Assembly (NCBI GenBank): GCA_902797015.1
Contig: CADBRG010000211.1
Location: 1 to 7,029, forward strand
Source of the DNA: an uncultured Lachnospiraceae bacterium
GTDB taxonomy: Bacteria; Bacillota; Clostridia; Lachnospirales; Lachnospiraceae
Reading direction: 5' to 3'
DNA length: 7,029 bases
This document shows, piece by piece, positions 6,068 to 7,029 of this stretch; position 1 is the stretch's first letter, and the number at the start of each line of letters is the position of its first letter. The translations under genes and the position numbers were made by a program. The notes beneath the pieces were generated by a model. It saw nothing but the letters and a program-made list of their open reading frames with translations, was not told the origin of the DNA and searched no databases.

Positions 6068-7029
6068 CCCAAAATCCTTTTATTTCTTCCTGCGTAACCT
6101 TAGGCCGCCTCGTTCTTTTCGGAAGTTCTTCCTGCGGCCGTTTCGTTCTCGCTGGCTGTTCTGCCTGTGGCCGTCTCGTCCGTTTTGGCTGTTCTGTCTG
6201 ACGCTGCATGTGCCGCCGCAGCACTTCTTCCGCACCGCCTTCATTTCTTCTGACCGGTTTTACCTCTTCCGGTTCAAGATCAAAGTTCTCGACATAAATC
6301 TCGTTTTCATTATGCCGCAGAATATAGATTCCCTGAATGATCGCAAATATGACAACCGTACAGAAGATCGATGTACCGCCGTAGCTGATAAACGGCAATG
6401 TCACACCCGTCGAAGGGATAAACTTGATAACGCCGCCGATATTCAAAAAGACCTGTGTTCCGTAAGCAACACCAAATCCCAACGCGATCATCTGATAAAA
6501 CACATCATGGATCTGCCTTGCCACCCTGGTCAGCATGACAAAACAGGACAGGCAGACCAGAATAATACAGATTGCAAAAATGCCGCCAAACTCCTCTGCG
6601 ATCGCTGCGAAAATAAAGTCCGATGTCTCTACCGGAATACTGTGCGGCATACCCTGATACAGACCAAGGCCAAACCATCCGCCGGTTCCGATCGCAAACA
6701 TTGCCTGTGCCACCTGATAGCCGCCGCCGTCAATATTGGCAAACGGATCCTTCCAGGCCGCAACACGGGTCTTAACATGGTTAAACACCTTCGCGGCGCC
6801 AAATGCCGCGACCGCCCCGACACCGAATCCGCCGAGCAGATAGACCGGTGCGCGTGTTGCCACAAACAGCATGCAAATGTAGGTCACAAAGAAGATCAGT
6901 GCCGCGCCAAGATCAGACGAAAGCACAAGAATGATCACATGCAGTGCCGCTGCAATGGTCGTGATCACGACATCCTTGAATGCCGTACTTCGGTATAGCC
7001 TGCAGGCTACAAAGAAGACAAATATGATC
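5991..7029 (-). CDS. FtsW/RodA/SpoVE (SEDS) peptidoglycan glycosyltransferase, N-terminus outside window
   Basis: Polytopic membrane enzyme that polymerises lipid II into glycan strands. 345 residues are visible; the frame stays open to base 7029, so the N-terminal helices are missing. An internal GTG at 6968 is not the start. Family signatures are SSDLGAALIFFVTYICMLF, then IPVETSDFIFAAIAEEFGG, whose Asp (codon 6620-6618) corresponds to the family's catalytic Asp, and VIKFIPSTGVTLPFISYGG near the last helices. After the last membrane segment, about 90 residues form a charged tail with three 11-residue repeats rich in R, K, P and E; this is longer than usual. Which paralogue it is (FtsW, RodA or SpoVE) cannot be settled from the fragment. 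Its last 77 nt also encode the PBP N-terminus. The SEDS-PBP pairing is typical of functional partners. Confidence 0.93.
   Translation of the reverse strand, partial: IIFVFFVACRLYRSTAFKDVVITTIAAALHVIILVLSSDLGAALIFFVTYICMLFVATRAPVYLLGGFGVGAVAAFGAAKVFNHVKTRVAAWKDPFANIDGGGYQVAQAMFAIGTGGWFGLGLYQGMPHSIPVETSDFIFAAIAEEFGGIFAICIILVCLSCFVMLTRVARQIHDVFYQMIALGFGVAYGTQVFLNIGGVIKFIPSTGVTLPFISYGGTSIFCTVVIFAIIQGIYILRHNENEIYVENFDLEPEEVKPVRRNEGGAEEVLRRHMQRQTEQPKRTRRPQAEQPARTKRPQEELPKRTRRPKVTQEEIKGFWDEEEDRVQKTRRRQKRTQTEYEEKW
6096..6194 (-). repeat. Three tandem 33-bp coding repeats in the SEDS tail
   Basis: Three in-frame 33-bp units at 6194-6162, 6161-6129 and 6128-6096 encode EQPKRTRRPQA, EQPARTKRPQE and ELPKRTRRPKV. 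The amino-acid pattern (E-x-P-x-R-T-x-R-P) is kept while the codons differ, so the units are not a fresh duplication. The stretch is basic, proline-rich and probably disordered on the cytoplasmic side. Confidence 0.85.

Noticed and set aside
5991..6968. GTG at 6968 as the start of the SEDS gene
   Set aside because: The frame is open to the window edge and the upstream codons encode more SEDS-like membrane sequence, so the gene is cut, not short.
5955..6998. Long plus-strand open frame (347 codons) opposite the SEDS gene
   Set aside because: It is the antisense shadow of a clear SEDS gene, has odd Cys/His/Arg-rich composition, no Shine-Dalgarno and no recognisable domain.
1..7029. Mobile element, CRISPR array, tRNA/rRNA, toxin-antitoxin or defence system
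   Set aside because: No direct-repeat/spacer pattern, transposase, integrase, cloverleaf or toxin-like pair is seen; nearly all bases belong to recognisable housekeeping or sporulation genes.

Overview
This is an ordinary chromosomal core region of a low-to-moderate GC, Gram-positive spore-former of the Clostridia, most like Lachnospiraceae. The call rests on four things. There is a divergent rpmB / Asp23-family / DAK2 (fatty acid kinase) block as in Firmicutes. There is a GerW (YtfJ) sporulation gene next to a DUF2953 gene, as in the Bacillus ytfI-ytfJ pair. There is a SEDS glycosyltransferase gene followed by a class B PBP gene. Genes are tightly packed, often with Shine-Dalgarno sites embedded in the preceding stop codon. 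I see no mobile element, CRISPR array, rRNA, tRNA or defence system.

Layout from left to right. 1-1660 (-) is fatty acid kinase FakA/YloV, missing only its last few residues at the window edge. 1672-2028 (-) is an Asp23/Gls24 (YloU) protein cotranscribed ahead of it. 2029-2205 is a divergent promoter region with one sigma-A-type promoter for each direction. 2206-2391 (+) is rpmB (L28, zinc-ribbon form) with its own terminator. 2468-2502 is a second hairpin that ends the converging minus-strand operon. That operon reads right to left: Nudix hydrolase (4014-4469), a 107-residue unknown (3687-4010), DUF2953 membrane protein (2995-3693) and GerW (2524-2979). It has a good promoter at 4541-4569 and a structured leader. 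4610-6067 (-) is a class B PBP transpeptidase, and 5991-7029 (-) is the 3' part of a FtsW/RodA/SpoVE-family gene, continuing past the right edge.

Functionally there are three modules. FakA phosphorylates exogenous or recycled fatty acids for membrane lipid synthesis, with an Asp23-family protein encoded beside it. The SEDS-PBP pair makes and crosslinks septal, lateral-wall or spore peptidoglycan. The Nudix-unknown-DUF2953-GerW operon ends in a protein linked to spore germination. The least explained items are the 107-residue protein, the repeat-bearing disordered tail of the SEDS protein whose end is dual-coding with the PBP start (77 nt), and the two-hairpin leader of the Nudix operon. I found no convincing evidence of an undescribed system.
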